Of a stretch of 64,000 bases of DNA, positions 20,895 through 31,821 are shown piece by piece (position 1 is the first letter of the stretch; every line of letters starts with the position of its first letter). This DNA is from Iris pallida (Eukaryota > Streptophyta > Magnoliopsida > Asparagales > Iridaceae): NCBI GenBank assembly GCA_029216955.1, contig JANAVB010042273.1, positions 1 through 64,000 on the forward strand, written 5' to 3'. The translations under genes were made by a program, and so were the position numbers. A model generated the notes under the pieces. The model saw only the letters and a list, made by a program, of their open reading frames with translations. It was not told the DNA's origin and ran no database searches.

Positions 20895-21230
20895 TCCATC
20901 TATAGCCCAAGCACCCTGTTAGGATTACCCGCGACGGAGGTAACCCTAACTCTAATACATTATAACAATCACTACGCTGAACCCCGCTACAAAAAAACAT
21001 CCCACAATTAAGCCACGAAATTGTCTGCTCCGAAAACTTTGTATATATACTCAAACATAGGTAATTAGATTAATCGAAAAGCCACCTATAGTCCCCTGTT
21101 AGGATTACCCGGAGCGGAGGTAACCCTATCCTAACACATTATAACAATAACTTCATTGAACTCCCCTACAAAAAATCATTCCACAATCAAGCCACAAATT
21201 CTCTCTTTCGAAAACCTTTGTGAACTCCCT
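20895..21230. repeat. Diverged direct repeat, two copies of about 180 bp
   Basis: The segment with CTGTTAGGATTACCCG...GGAGGTAACCCTA...CATTATAACAATcact near 20,918-21,030 recurs at about 21,100-21,215 with substitutions. I cannot assign it to a family. Confidence 0.75.
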
Positions 21231-21940
21231 TAGTTGTTCGGGGGTTCACACGAGTTCATAATGGAGTTGACGTCTTTCGAGGGCAGTTCTCCTCACTATC
21301 CCACTGCTTACCAGTAGCTTGAGACAACAATTCCATCCTCTTTGTCTATAGTTGGTTGCACATTACGAGCTCTTGTCCTTGTCCCTCGTTCTCCTTTATC
21401 CCTTCCTCTCCATTATGAGTGGTTGTTATATCCGAAATTTTGCCCACTAGTTCCCTCTCTAGCTGCACCATGTCATCATAGCTTATCCCATTCGGAGTCA
21501 AGGCACTTCCCAGTCCCACTATCAACAGTAACCATAACTGGGATTGTTATGACTTTCTCGTTCACCATGAGCCTTCATGACGATCATTTCCTTGACATTA
21601 CATGAATCATGACCCTGATTTTCCATATTCTTATTCGACTCAATTCTTTTATTTTAAAGGTCTTTGTTACCGCCTTGATCCAAATCTGGCTCATCTCCTT
21701 CCCAATGTCTTTCCTATGAGGATTTTCTGTTGTTGGACGGGCATTGCATTGACTACACACATGACGAAAACTATTACAAGTCAAGCAGGTTAGTGGTACA
21801 CATTCATATTCTACCTCCTTTATTTGATTCCCATTAGGAGGATTATGTTAATCTCTGTTGGCAAGGTGGTCGTAACTTGGATCTCTACTCTACAAAAACC
21901 CTAGCAAATGATAACCGTTGCCTTTTTGCCTTAAAACTCG
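21231..21940. other. Non-genic DNA
   Basis: I see no gene or defined repeat. The frames here are short and lack recognisable motifs. Confidence 0.5.
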
Positions 21941-21944
21941 TAAG

Positions 21945-22568
21945 TACGCAGAGGTATGCCTACTGGACTCTCCAACTTCATGACTGAGGATATGCTCCAC
22001 AGTTGTGGAGAGCCATGGGAACCTGATTCAGATGGGAATAACATATAACATGTCCCGCTCAAAGTTAGTGGATGGGTTCCATTTTGGACGCACCATCAGA
22101 CACCTGCCAAACATCCAAAATTCACTTTCTAAGATTCTCGATAGATTCTCCAACAAGTTAAATTTGACAAACTAGAATCCATTTCCTTGGAAAAAATTCT
22201 AATACCACCCTTGGGGCGCCATCCATGAAGTACAAATGCTTGCACATGACCATAAAATGGTTTGGGTTCCATGACATAAAGGACTATAGTATTTTGTCAA
22301 TACTAAACCGATTCATTAAGGTCATTGTATGTAATACCTGCCATGCTGATACCATTGATTGTCACCATCTCTACGTATTGTAATTATATTTCTGTTTGAA
22401 TGAAAGTTGTCTTATACAACGACGCCTACGACACTAAAGAAGAGGAGGAAACCCTTATTGGAGGAGGTTGGTGGCTGACATGCCCCAAATGAGGTAGAGC
22501 ACCAATTGGGGGTTTCCGATTCTGAAGCGGAGATGATCCAGAGGGAGTACTCGACAGATACCCCACCT

Positions 22569-22604
<36 letters not shown>

Positions 22605-22615
22605 CAAGCACTCGT
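21945..22615 (-). pseudogene. LINE ORF1 relic (DUF4283 region)
   Basis: Minus-strand translations of about 21,990-22,300 recall the ORF1 domain of LINE-A and LINE-B: a KPFYGHVQAF-type start, a WRPKGG segment and an FGCLAG segment, interrupted by stops and shifts. The nucleotide order parallels 19,500-19,800 (GGGAATAACAT...CCAAACATCCA...). Further upstream (22,430-22,600) is a proline/glycine-rich stretch like an ORF1 N-terminus. It is an old truncated LINE copy in the orientation of LINE-A. Confidence 0.6.
22573..22603. repeat. poly-C run
   Basis: About 31 consecutive C. Long C/G homopolymers are hard to sequence, so the exact length is uncertain. Confidence 0.9.
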
Positions 22616-22814
22616 TCGCTACTCGAGGCTTCTTCGACCTGGATGATTGGCTGCTCACTTTCCTCAAGTCCCGTTGGGTGCCCCCGTCCCTGGCTGCCAG
22701 CCCTAGAGTCTCCACCTGCTTGCCTCGCCGTCTTTGCTGAATACTAGACCAATCTTCTATGGCACCGTCTCTCTCCCCTAGCTCGCGGTTGTCTCCTCTG
22801 CCCTTCGGAATTCC

Positions 22815-22886
22815 CCTTGGAGCTCGGCCTTTTTGTGAGCCGCCACAATCTCGTGGAGGCTATCGAGAGAGTGAGACTTTTTTTCT

Positions 22887-22921
<35 letters not shown>

Positions 22922-22970
22922 AGCTCGGCCTTCTCGTGAGACGCCACAATCTCGTGGAGGCTATTGAGAG

Positions 22971-23009
<39 letters not shown>
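22815..23009. repeat. Duplicated segment with two (TA)n tracts
   Basis: A 55-60-bp segment (GGAGCTCGGCCTT...GCCACAATCTCGTGGAGGCTAT...GAGAG) occurs at 22,818-22,873 and again at 22,920-22,972, each followed by a (TA)n tract. The second tract leads directly into LINE-B. Confidence 0.85.
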
Positions 23010-23014
<5 letters not shown>

Positions 23015-24354
23015 GGGTTATGAGCGACGGTACTGGATTGTTAGGGTTAGGGCTAGCAACTGGTGGTGTATGGGATCCATGCTCGTCGAGCGGCTGGGGG
23101 GAGGCTCTGACGATGGCGGATGGAAATAGGGTGGTGCCTCATGCGGAGGGGGGTGGCTGGACCACTGTACGGCGTCGATGGCGAGCCTCTCAAGCCATGG
23201 CGGTGGGTGCACGATCCTCGGACGGAGGGGGCCAGCCCAGGGTTTAGAGAATACCACTAGGGAGCCGAGGCGATCTACTGTGGAATCGATCTGGAGGTGT
23301 TGGCAAGGACGATGTGCGAGGAGGGACGCAGGCGGGAAGCAATCATCGGGGGTGATACTCTCGCAGAATTTACCTAGGTGGCAACATGTGGCTGCTCCGA
23401 CAACCGTGGCCAATGGAAGGGAGGCAGTTGTGTTGGCTGGAAAAGCAATGATCGAGAGTTGGTGACGGTTGGGAAGGTGCAGAACCGACCTCCGTATTGG
23501 ACCACAACTAATGATATCCATGGACAGGTTCCAATGGCGGTTTCTCCAAAGGGCAAATCTTGGGCGAACCTATGCCGTGGGGGGCGGGTACAGTCGAGGG
23601 CCAGATGCACTTTGTTGAACCAAAGATTGTGGGCACAAGTCGACGAGCGTTCTTCCCCGAGGAATTGGAAGAAACGATGGAATATTGGCAAAATATTGTA
23701 ATTTTGTGCGTACTCGGTAATCGGTCTTTCGACGTTCAGATCCGCGCTTATACGAATCGGATTTGGTGTCCTAAAGGCTCCATGAAATTCTTTGCGCGGG
23801 AAAATGGCTTCTACTATTTTCGGTTTGGAGTTCGTGATGATATGGACTGTATTCTACATGGGGGACCTTAGACCTTTGATTGACGACTTATTATACTTAA
23901 GGAATGGACATCTGAAGCCCTATGTGAGTGGGAGATGCTACATTCAGTGCCAATATGGATTCGTTTCCCTGAGTTGCCAATTCTATATTGGGGTGTTCCG
24001 ATGATAATGCTGTTTACGGTTTAATTGGAAAACCAATTAAAGCAGATGATGCAACCACGTACGTTTGAAGATGGGTTTTGTGCGAGTATTTGTCGAGATA
24101 GAGGCTGACAGGGAACTTCCTACCATGGTGGAATATGAAGTGCCTTCTGGAGTAGTTTACACCCAGAAGGTGGAGTATGAGTGGGTGCCTCCGGTATGTC
24201 ATCACTGTAGCTGTTTTGGACAACCCGCGAAGGAGTGCAAAGCAGCGGTAAGATTCAATTCTGATGCAGACATGGTTGGGGTGCCATTACAACAACACAC
24301 ACAGAAGAATACATGGAATGGCTGCGAGGAGGATCGTGCTAACCAAGTCCAGCA

Positions 24355-24473
24355 TGATTCGATGGTAAGGGTATGGATTTCGAAATTGATATTGGGTTGG
24401 ACAAATGTCCGGCGTGATTCGATGGTAAGGGTATGGATTTCGAAATTGATATTGGGTTGGACAAATGTCCGGC
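24355..24473 (+). repeat. 60-bp tandem duplication in LINE-B ORF1
   Basis: Two copies with an exact 60-bp period, 24,355-24,413 and 24,415-24,473 (GATTCGATGGTAAGGGTATG...ACAAATGTCCGGC), essentially identical. It is in frame (20 codons) and doubles the peptide VRVWISKLILGWTNVR. Confidence 0.97.
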
Positions 24474-24557
24474 AGGTGAAGGGAGTACGGGAAACCTAGA
24501 TGATGCGGTGTCTTCCCAGGTTATGAGGGGTGCGGCCACCCGTGGCAGCTTGAATGT

Positions 24558-24588
<31 letters not shown>
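24558..24588 (+). repeat. poly-G run in LINE-B ORF1
   Basis: About 31 consecutive G, translated as poly-Gly. The length is uncertain for technical reasons. Confidence 0.9.
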
Positions 24589-24589
<1 letters not shown>

Positions 24590-24989
24590 GCGCTGGTGGT
24601 CTTCAGGCGCTACGAGGAACAGCTCCAGTAGCGCTAGAGCGGTGGGCAGGACGGGTGCTACGGAAGGGATGGGAAGATGGGGTTTGGGTAGACAGAAGGC
24701 TACGGGTAAGGAACTAAAGGAGGGGATCACGTCGAGTCAGTCTGCACTCCCCAATAGGAAGCGGCATGTGTGCAGCATCCAAGAAGAAGTACATAAATCG
24801 TACCAAGCTCAACCAATGCATGGTAGGGAGCTGCTAGTATGGGAGAACCCGGATTGGGCGATGATGTTGCAGAAGGAGGTTGTCATGACGCATAGTACTG
24901 CAGGAGGAATTGATATGGCGGAACCGGAGCCAAGCATATACCCAGATGCTGGCGACGTAGATGGTCAAGGGCTAGGCTCTCATAATTAA

Positions 24990-26117
24990 ATGTCTATTAT
25001 ATATTGGAATGTACATGGGGCATGCTCGATTGTGCGCTGGAGGGAAATCAGAGATGCTATAACGAAAGGGAAGTGCTCCATTAGTGTTCTGTTGGAAACA
25101 AAGATAAAGTCGGAACGGATCATGGTGCGCAGACTGCCAGCGCATTGGAAGCAAGTTAACAACCTATATCTGTGCCATATGGCACGTATCTGGATCAGTT
25201 GGGAAGGCCAGGTGCCCATTTAGAAGAACAATTAATTGCTATATTGTTCAAGAATAAAGGTGGGTTACAGTTCGTCATTTGTGCAGTATATGGCCATAAT
25301 GATAGATGGCGGAGAGAGGCTCTATGACATGAGTTACTTCGAGTTAGTGATATGGTTACATTTCAGTTGAAGCTATAGATACTAACTATGGGTGACTTTA
25401 ATGCTCATCTTTATGGGAATGAGAAGGTTGAGGGAAGAACAAGACTTCCAGGGTTGCTTGTTACGATCGGGATTGCGCAGTCTGGATATGATCGGTCATA
25501 TCTGGACTTAGACCAACAAGGCTGTTAGAGGAAGGGTGGCATGTCAGCTGGACAAGGCATTGGGCAATAGACTTTGGTTCCTGGTGTAGTAGCAGAGGGC
25601 ATGACAACAGGCACTAGTGACCACTCTCCTATAAGGGTGTCTATCAAGGAGGGAACTCGGAAGAAAGCTCGCCCATTCCGATATAACAATGCCTGGCATC
25701 TACTTGATGGATACGAAGAAGCGGTCACCAGTGGGTTGTAAGCAGCGGTGGTGGGAAATGTGCAGTTCCGACTGACGCAACGTCTTAAGAGTGAAAATGG
25801 CTCTTAAAAGATGGGTGCGATCTCGTCCTATAAGTGATCTGGAGGCAAGAGCGACAGAATTTATAGAGGTCCAAACTAAATTACATGTGGATGTACTCAA
25901 TAAAGGCTTGGCGGCTAAAGAACGGGTTCTGATTCGGGAGGTGGGCCTCCTACGGACATGCGAGGAGATACAAATGGTGCAAAGAGCCAAATGTTCCTGG
26001 CTTAAAGAGGGTGACAAATGCACTAAGTTCTTCTATGATGTAGTTTGAGCAAGGCAGCATCGCAACTCTATTAGGACTCTAGTGGATGTCGATGGGGTTG
26101 CCATTACGTCCCCAAAT

Positions 26118-26167
<50 letters not shown>

Positions 26168-28483
26168 CAGTCAGGTATTACTCTTCATTATACAATCAGA
26201 ATGATTATATGACTAATTTTTCTGATGTGGTTTGTAAGAGGGTTGTTACACTAAGTGGCAACCGCATGCTACTTGCTCCTGTACGGCTTGAGGAGATTGA
26301 GGATATTATAAAATCTGCCGATCCAGACAAGGCTCCTGGACCGGAAGGTTTTGGAAGCAAAATTTTTAAAACCTACTAGAATGTCTTGAAGGAGTCAGGG
26401 ATGGAAATGGTACAATATTTCTTTCTGCATGGAAGACTGTTACGTGAGTTGAACCACACATTCCTCACACTTGTGCCAAAGGAGGGGGCTACAACATTGT
26501 CTGACTTCCGACCCATTGCGTGCTGTAATTACTTTACAAGATAATTACTCACCTAATGTGTCATCGTATGGAGGAGTTGATGCAGGATTAGGTGTCTATG
26601 AACCATGCAGCGTTTATTAAAAAGGGCGTTCTACTGCAGAAAATAGTCTACTGAGTTTAACAAAATTAGGGGACATAAAGCGTGCATAAAGTTAGACTTG
26701 CGAAAGGCATATGACATGGTAAATAGGGATTTTCTCTGTCATCTTATGCTGGCTATGGGATTCGATAAGGTGTGGGTGGCGCGGGTACGAGAATGTATTT
26801 CTACTGCTACTTTCTCGGTTCTGATCAAGGGCGAACCATATGGCTACTTTCAAAGTAACCGGGGGCTACGTCATGGGATCCGCTTTCGCCGTATTTATTC
26901 ACTTTATTAATGGAGTATTTCACCAGTCGGATGGATATTGCTACTCACAGTCGAAGGATCATTTTGTTATTCAGAAGGTTCAATCGCACATCTCTCACTT
27001 AATCTATGATGAATTTGCTTGTCTTTTTGGTGCCTTCATTCTCAGGCCTCGCGACTATGTCAGATGTTATGGATGTATTTGAGAAGTTATCAGGACTGCA
27101 ACTTAATAAAGAGAAGTGTACAGTGTTCTTTAACAAATGGTGCACCGACAAGGAGGGGCGGGCGGCGGCGCTAGACATTTCCAGGGGAGAATTGCCTGTC
27201 AAAATATTTGGGCCTGCCATTATCTATCAATTATGCTAAAGGTGTTGAGTGTCGGCTTATGGTGGAGTATGCTCGACGACGAGTGGAAAGGTGGCAAGCA
27301 CAATGCTCGTCTTTTGGAGGTAGAATAGAATTGGTACGGTCAGTACTTTTTTCTATAGCTAACTTCTGGTTACAATCGATCCTGCTTCCATTAAAAACTA
27401 TAACTCAGCTGGAGAAAATCTGTGCTGATTTTATATGAAGGGTGGCATGCATGCAATTGCCTGGAAGGAATTGTGCCGTCCACGTGATGAAGGAGGAGTT
27501 GGTCCGCAATCGCTAAAGGTGTTGCGAAAAATGGCAGGAATGAAGCCGGTATGTCGGTTTATCCAGGGGGATCCTTGTGGTCGCAATGGATGCGAGCTAG
27601 ATATCTAAAAGGTGGCAATTTTTGTGGTTATGCCTCGAACAATAATGAATCTGTTACGTTCAAGCACTTGCTCAATCATAGGGGGGCAGTCAAGCCCTTC
27701 ATCAACCGTCATATGAAGGACGGACATGATACAGACCTATGGCTAGACCCATGGATAGGACATCGCGGTTTGCTTCATCTGGTGGGGGCTCATGCGGCGA
27801 CGGAGGTGTTCAAAGGGGAGTGTACTGACAAGCTGATCCATGATGGTCAATGGCGGGTGGTTGGGCATCCATATGCCCGCCTATGTGAGGCTGTCATTCA
27901 AAAGGTGCAAATTCATACGTCCTTGCCAAGGGACGAATGGAAGTGGGATGGCAGCATTAGAGGGGTTTCTGAATGCAGAGTAGTGTATAATCAAGTCCGG
28001 ATGATGCATGAGAAATGGGAGCCAGCCGAGATCATTTGGATGAAGGGTGTACCTAAAAAGATGCAACTCTGCTTGTACCGATTGATGAAGGGGAGGCTCT
28101 TGACACGGGATCGTCTTATTCGGTTCAGGATACTCACTGGAGGACAATGTGTTATGTGCAAGGACACTGAAAGCATGCCACATTTATTCTTCAAATGTTA
28201 GGAAGTGTGGCCCATTTGGGTTGCACAGGGAGACAAGTTGAAGCTGCGTAGTGGAAGTGCCAATGATGTTTCTACAGTGATTCGAGACATAAAGGCCTCA
28301 CAGCAAAGAGGAGGGATGTGGTATTGGGAAGCGTGTACCAGTTTGCCAATGGCAATTTGGCATGTTTGGCGGAAAATGAATAATCATATCTTTGAGGAGT
28401 CTAGCACTATTACTAGTGGGATTATTCATAGTATTGAGCATGATATACGTTGTATATGGTCCTCAAAGGGACCCCAGGATTGA
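24990..28483 (+). pseudogene. LINE-B ORF2 (endonuclease, RT, zf-RVT)
   Basis: Starts MSIIYWNVHGACSIVRWREI immediately after the ORF1 stop. Endonuclease: LLETKIKSER and MGDFNAHL (about 25,388-25,412). Linker with AKCSWLKEGDKCTKFFYDV (about 25,986-26,043). RT: SADPDKAPGPEGF (about 26,310-26,350), KLDLRKAYDMVNRDF (about 26,690-26,735). The catalytic YADD region is damaged: HLIYDEFACL at about 26,998-27,025 replaces the expected LIYADDLLVF, consistent with a small deletion. C-terminal part: DLWLDPWIG (27,737-27,765), CVMCKDTESMPHLFFKC (zf-RVT, about 28,150-28,200), WHVWRKMN. Numerous stops and shifts make it non-functional. Confidence 0.9.
26120..26165. repeat. (TA)n microsatellite inside LINE-B ORF2
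   Basis: About 45 bp of TA between the linker region and the RT domain; it replaces or expands codons in the reading frame. Confidence 0.95.
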
Positions 28484-28578
28484 AAGTTGAGGATGTAATT
28501 TATTCATAGTATTGAGCATGATATACGTTGTATATGGTCCTCAAAGGGACCCCAGGATTGAAAGTTGAGGATGTAATA
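28423..28578 (+). repeat. 78-bp tandem duplication at the LINE-B 3' end
   Basis: Two nearly identical copies, 28,423-28,500 and 28,501-28,578, covering the last ORF2 codons (HSIEHDIRCIWSSKGPQD), the stop and the start of the 3' UTR. Confidence 0.97.
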
Positions 28579-28611
28579 TGTTCCAATTAGTAACCCAATT
28601 ATCATTTTTCC

Positions 28612-28670
<59 letters not shown>
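28612..28670. repeat. (TA)n-(T)n-(TA)n tract between LINE-B and LINE-C
   Basis: TA repeats, about 20 T, then TA repeats again. It joins the 3' end of LINE-B to the truncated 5' end of LINE-C. Confidence 0.95.
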
Positions 28671-29573
28671 GGGCGTCTTGGTTAAGGAGTCGATATCTGA
28701 AAGCGGAGAGCTTCTGGACGTACCAGCTCACTAACAATGAATCGATCCCTTTCAAATATATCTTGAAGATCCGAGCAGAAATTAGCTCTAAACTAATACG
28801 TACACTTAAAGATGGCAGGAGTACGGATTTATGGTTGGATCCCTGGCTCTTACATAAAGGGTTATTAAAATGGGTCGGGGATCATGCTCATCTGAAGCTT
28901 TCAGGAAGACTAAGGTCGCCAGCATAATTGAAGTACATGCGCGATTGAGGGTCACCGGTACGAGAGTACACTGCGGCCGCTCGTCCAACAGGTTCCCCTT
29001 GATCCCACCTTACAGGCGGACAAGTGGGGATGGAAGGACTCGCCCACGGGAGAGTTCAGCACCCATATTGCATCTTACCAGGCCCGCGTCCCTGCCGCCA
29101 AATGGGAGTTCGCCGATATTATCAGGTGCAAGCAAGCCGCATGCAAGACTCAACTTTGTTTATATAAGCTGATGCGGGGTCGACTCCTCACCAAAGATAG
29201 GCTTGACAGGTTTGGAATCCTCTACGCTAACAGTAGCAGTGTTTTGTGCTGGCAACAAGATGAGACCGCCAGGCATCTCTTCTTTGATTGTGCGGTCGCC
29301 AGAGAGATTTTGCGGATGCATGAGTTAAAGTTAGGAGTTAATCTCCCTAGAAATGTGGGGTACGAGGAAGTGGTTAGATTCATCCTGATCAGCAAGCACA
29401 GGGGGCTGGAGTGGTACACCGAAGTAAGAATAAGGTTGGCAGCATCTGTCTGGCACGTTTGGAGAGAGCGTAACGCTCGAGTATTTGAGTGTAAATACAA
29501 CTCGATTAGAGGGTTGGTTTTTAACATTGAACATGATGTTACATGTATGAGGTTGCCAAAGAGCACCAACTAA
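28671..29573 (+). pseudogene. LINE-C ORF2 C-terminal fragment (zf-RVT region)
   Basis: The first part, to about 29,170, contains DLWLDPWLL (about 28,829-28,855) and WGWKDSPTGEFSTHIA-like sequence in changing frames. The last 133 residues (29,172-29,573) are open: MRGRLLTKDRLDRFGI, CWQQDETARHLFFDCAVAREI (zf-RVT) and WHVWRERNARVFE. It is closer to LINE-A than to LINE-B by eye. Confidence 0.88.
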
Positions 29574-29612
29574 GTGTATGTTTTCTGCATTTTAAATAAA
29601 TTAATTACCTTT

Positions 29613-29617
<5 letters not shown>
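28671..29617 (+). mobile_element. LINE-C: 5'-truncated LINE copy
   Basis: Begins inside ORF2 at the segment equivalent to the SLWADWMNSRYV region of LINE-A (here WLRSRYLKAESFWTYQLTNNE-like, in a shifted frame) and runs to the ORF2 stop and a short 3' UTR ending CCTTTTCCAA before (TA)n. 5' truncation is normal for LINEs because reverse transcription often stops early. Confidence 0.9.
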
Positions 29618-29674
<57 letters not shown>

Positions 29675-29697
29675 TTATATATATATATATATATATA
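29618..29697. repeat. (TA)n-(T)n-(TA)n tract at the LINE-C 3' end
   Basis: About 48 bp TA, about 11 T, then about 20 bp TA, directly followed by the SINE. Confidence 0.95.
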
Positions 29698-29792
29698 GTC
29701 AAGATTTGGTAGCTCAAGTGGCTAGAGTGGAGACATAAGACCCGAGTGGACAGTGTTCGAATCCCGCGGGGAGCGAACATGAAACAGATACT

Positions 29793-29798
<6 letters not shown>
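29698..29798 (+). mobile_element. tRNA-derived SINE (short)
   Basis: About 100 bp with RNA polymerase III promoter elements: A box TAGCTCAAGTGG (29,710-29,721) and B box GTTCGAATCC (29,755-29,764), 33 bp apart, as in tRNA heads. The sequence around them (TTGGTAGCTCAAGTGG ... GTTCGAATCCCGCG) resembles Au-like plant SINEs from memory. It ends CTTCTTTT and a (TA)n tail and is bordered by TA tracts on both sides. There is no acceptor stem or cloverleaf, so it is not a tRNA gene. Confidence 0.75.

Positions 29799-29846
<48 letters not shown>
29799..29846. repeat. (TA)n tail of the SINE
   Basis: About 48 bp of TA directly after the SINE body. Confidence 0.95.
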
Positions 29847-29851
<5 letters not shown>

Positions 29852-31760
29852 CGGAATATGCACATAAATATGTTCTTATGTGTACATATAACCTTATCCA
29901 TGCCCCAAAGTTTTCTAAATTGCCGTCTTGCTTATCCGTATTCGAATCGATATCTGTGTCTATGCAACCTAGGCTTATATAATTATAAGAATCAAAGCCA
30001 CTTTAGCCTATATACTTTGTGGGTATAGTGTGGACTTCCTTTGCGATACACATGGGGAGAACTTGGATTGATGACCATGTTCTTCTAGATTAATTTTATC
30101 AGGGACATTCATGTGTTAAGTGTTTATACAATTTGTGGTTTGGGATTATGTTCAACTTATCCGGGAGAAAGTAAAACAATTCTGATTAGAACACGAAATT
30201 AGAAATAGAGCTTTATGAAAGGTCTGAGACAAATCTTGTAGCAAAAGTTAAAAGGTGCTATAAGAATCAACATTCCCAAAGGTGGACAATAGTTATAATC
30301 GAGATCTTGCTAGATGCTCTTCTAGACTTGGTTCAAGGAACTTGCTTATTGTAGAATGGGAATAATGGGATAATTATTATTGATGAGGGAGTTACATATA
30401 TATAGGAGAGGCTAACTCCTCTCACTATTGTTCTATCCAATGTGGGACTAAAGTCCAATACTACTAATACTAATATTAATACTTAACACTTATGTTGACC
30501 ATATTGCCAACCATTATTGCGTATTGATTAATTTTTTTTAACTAGGCCGTCTTTGAGTAGGTTGGACCACAAATTAGGATGCAATGATGCGAAATGATCT
30601 AATTGTTTGCAATTTTATTTCATGGAAGTATGGTGAGACTAAATTTTTGGTCCACTATCTAATATACATTTGAGAAATGAGTTTGTCGGAAAGCAAAGGC
30701 TGAACCTTTCTCATTCACCTAATGTCAGTTTCTAAGAATAGAAGAATCACATTTCTTGGAAAATTATTTTTCTTATCAGTTCAGTTTGGTTCAAAGAAGT
30801 TGTTTACATATTGGAGAGGTTTCTGCTGAAGTTCTATTGCTTATACCTGATCCAAACCTGATATATGCATCCATGTTAGTGTTAAAAGAGGATTTATCAA
30901 CAATAGGTTGGGTAATATATTGCTTAATTTGATTACTAGGTAGCTGACTAATCAAATTTTAAGTGGCCAAGTGTGCGATTAATCGGCCAAGTAATCGTTA
31001 TTAACATGTAGCCAGCCATGGATCAAGTATGTAATGAAATCACTTAAGATGACATTTCTCGATATGCCTGGTATACGCCATATTTCAGCTCTTATAGTTA
31101 AATTTCCAGTTATTTTCAAACCCCTTGGGCAAATCATATCGGTTTACCTTTGAAACCTGCCTATATATCAGTCATACCGGGAGATATCCTGAACAGTTTA
31201 TACAGTATAGCCATCAATAACATAATCTTCTACTTCAAAGTTTTTTTTTTTTTGGTTTTCGTGTTACTGATAACTAATCTATTCATTGATTCTCGCTGAT
31301 AATAGAGTTTTGAGATGGTTTAATAACACCCAGAACAGTTGAATGTATTGGTGTAGGATGGTGGTCATGTAAAGATGGTATATTAATTTCAATTTTTATT
31401 AAGTGGTTTTATTACATGCTGGGGTCGAGGGGCTGGTTAGGCGGCCACTTGGATTTTTAGATTGATTGGCCACTTGATTAATCGGATTAAGTGGTTGATT
31501 ACTGGACCAATTTATGTATCTTTTAGTGCTCTGATTTGTTCTGCAGATTAAAGAGATGGTTAGTTTGTTCTTTCCCTGTTTCTCTTCTAGTATGTAGGTA
31601 GTTTTGCCCTTCCTCACTATGTTCTTTTGTTTGAAACCTTGTTTTTTGTTTTATTGATACAGATTATTCACTTGTTTACTTGGGGAGCTATTTTTGGAGT
31701 TCATTAATTCTTATCAATTAATAAGTATATTGAGCAAGAAAGATTCACGAATATAGGCTT
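29847..31760. other. AT-rich non-genic or intronic DNA
   Basis: No coding motif seen. The composition and short T-rich stretches are like plant introns, and the sequence lies upstream of the exon at 33,408, so part of it could be intron of that gene; this is inference. Confidence 0.45.
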
Positions 31761-31821
31761 TTTTTGATCAACTAAAATACCTTAATACCTCATTATTATT
31801 TTTGATCAACTAAAATTTCCA

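Larger units (their letters stand above)
23027..24989 (+). pseudogene. LINE-B ORF1
   Basis: N-terminal Gly-rich region with GGGWTTVRRRWRASQ (about 23,150-23,190). DUF4283-like domain at about 23,690-23,960 (VLGNRSFDVQIRAYTNRIW, KGSMKFFARENGFYYFRF, then a shifted RLIILKEWTSEAL). At 24,065-24,240 comes GFVRVFVEIEADRELP...VEYEVPSGVVYTQKVEYEWVP and a zinc knuckle CHHCSCFGQPAKEC in which the His ligand is Gln. Then a poly-G expansion and a charged tail ending GLGSHN with a stop at 24,987-24,989. Frame changes near 23,870, 24,000 and 24,590. Confidence 0.85.
23010..28670 (+). mobile_element. LINE-B: L1-like non-LTR retrotransposon, degenerate
   Basis: Same architecture as LINE-A but on the plus strand: ORF1 (about 23,030-24,989), ORF2 (24,990-28,483), short 3' UTR, then (TA)n. 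It is flanked by TA tracts at both ends (about 22,976-23,009 and from 28,612). Many frameshifts and stops, an internal (TA)n at 26,120-26,165 and local tandem duplications show that it is older and more decayed than LINE-A. Confidence 0.92.

Noticed and set aside
23030..23060. Telomere-like TTAGGG repeats
   Set aside because: Only about two units, and the plant telomere repeat is TTTAGGG; this is the start of LINE-B.
29698..29770. A tRNA gene
   Set aside because: A and B boxes are present, but there is no acceptor stem, no cloverleaf, and a (TA)n tail; a SINE fits better.
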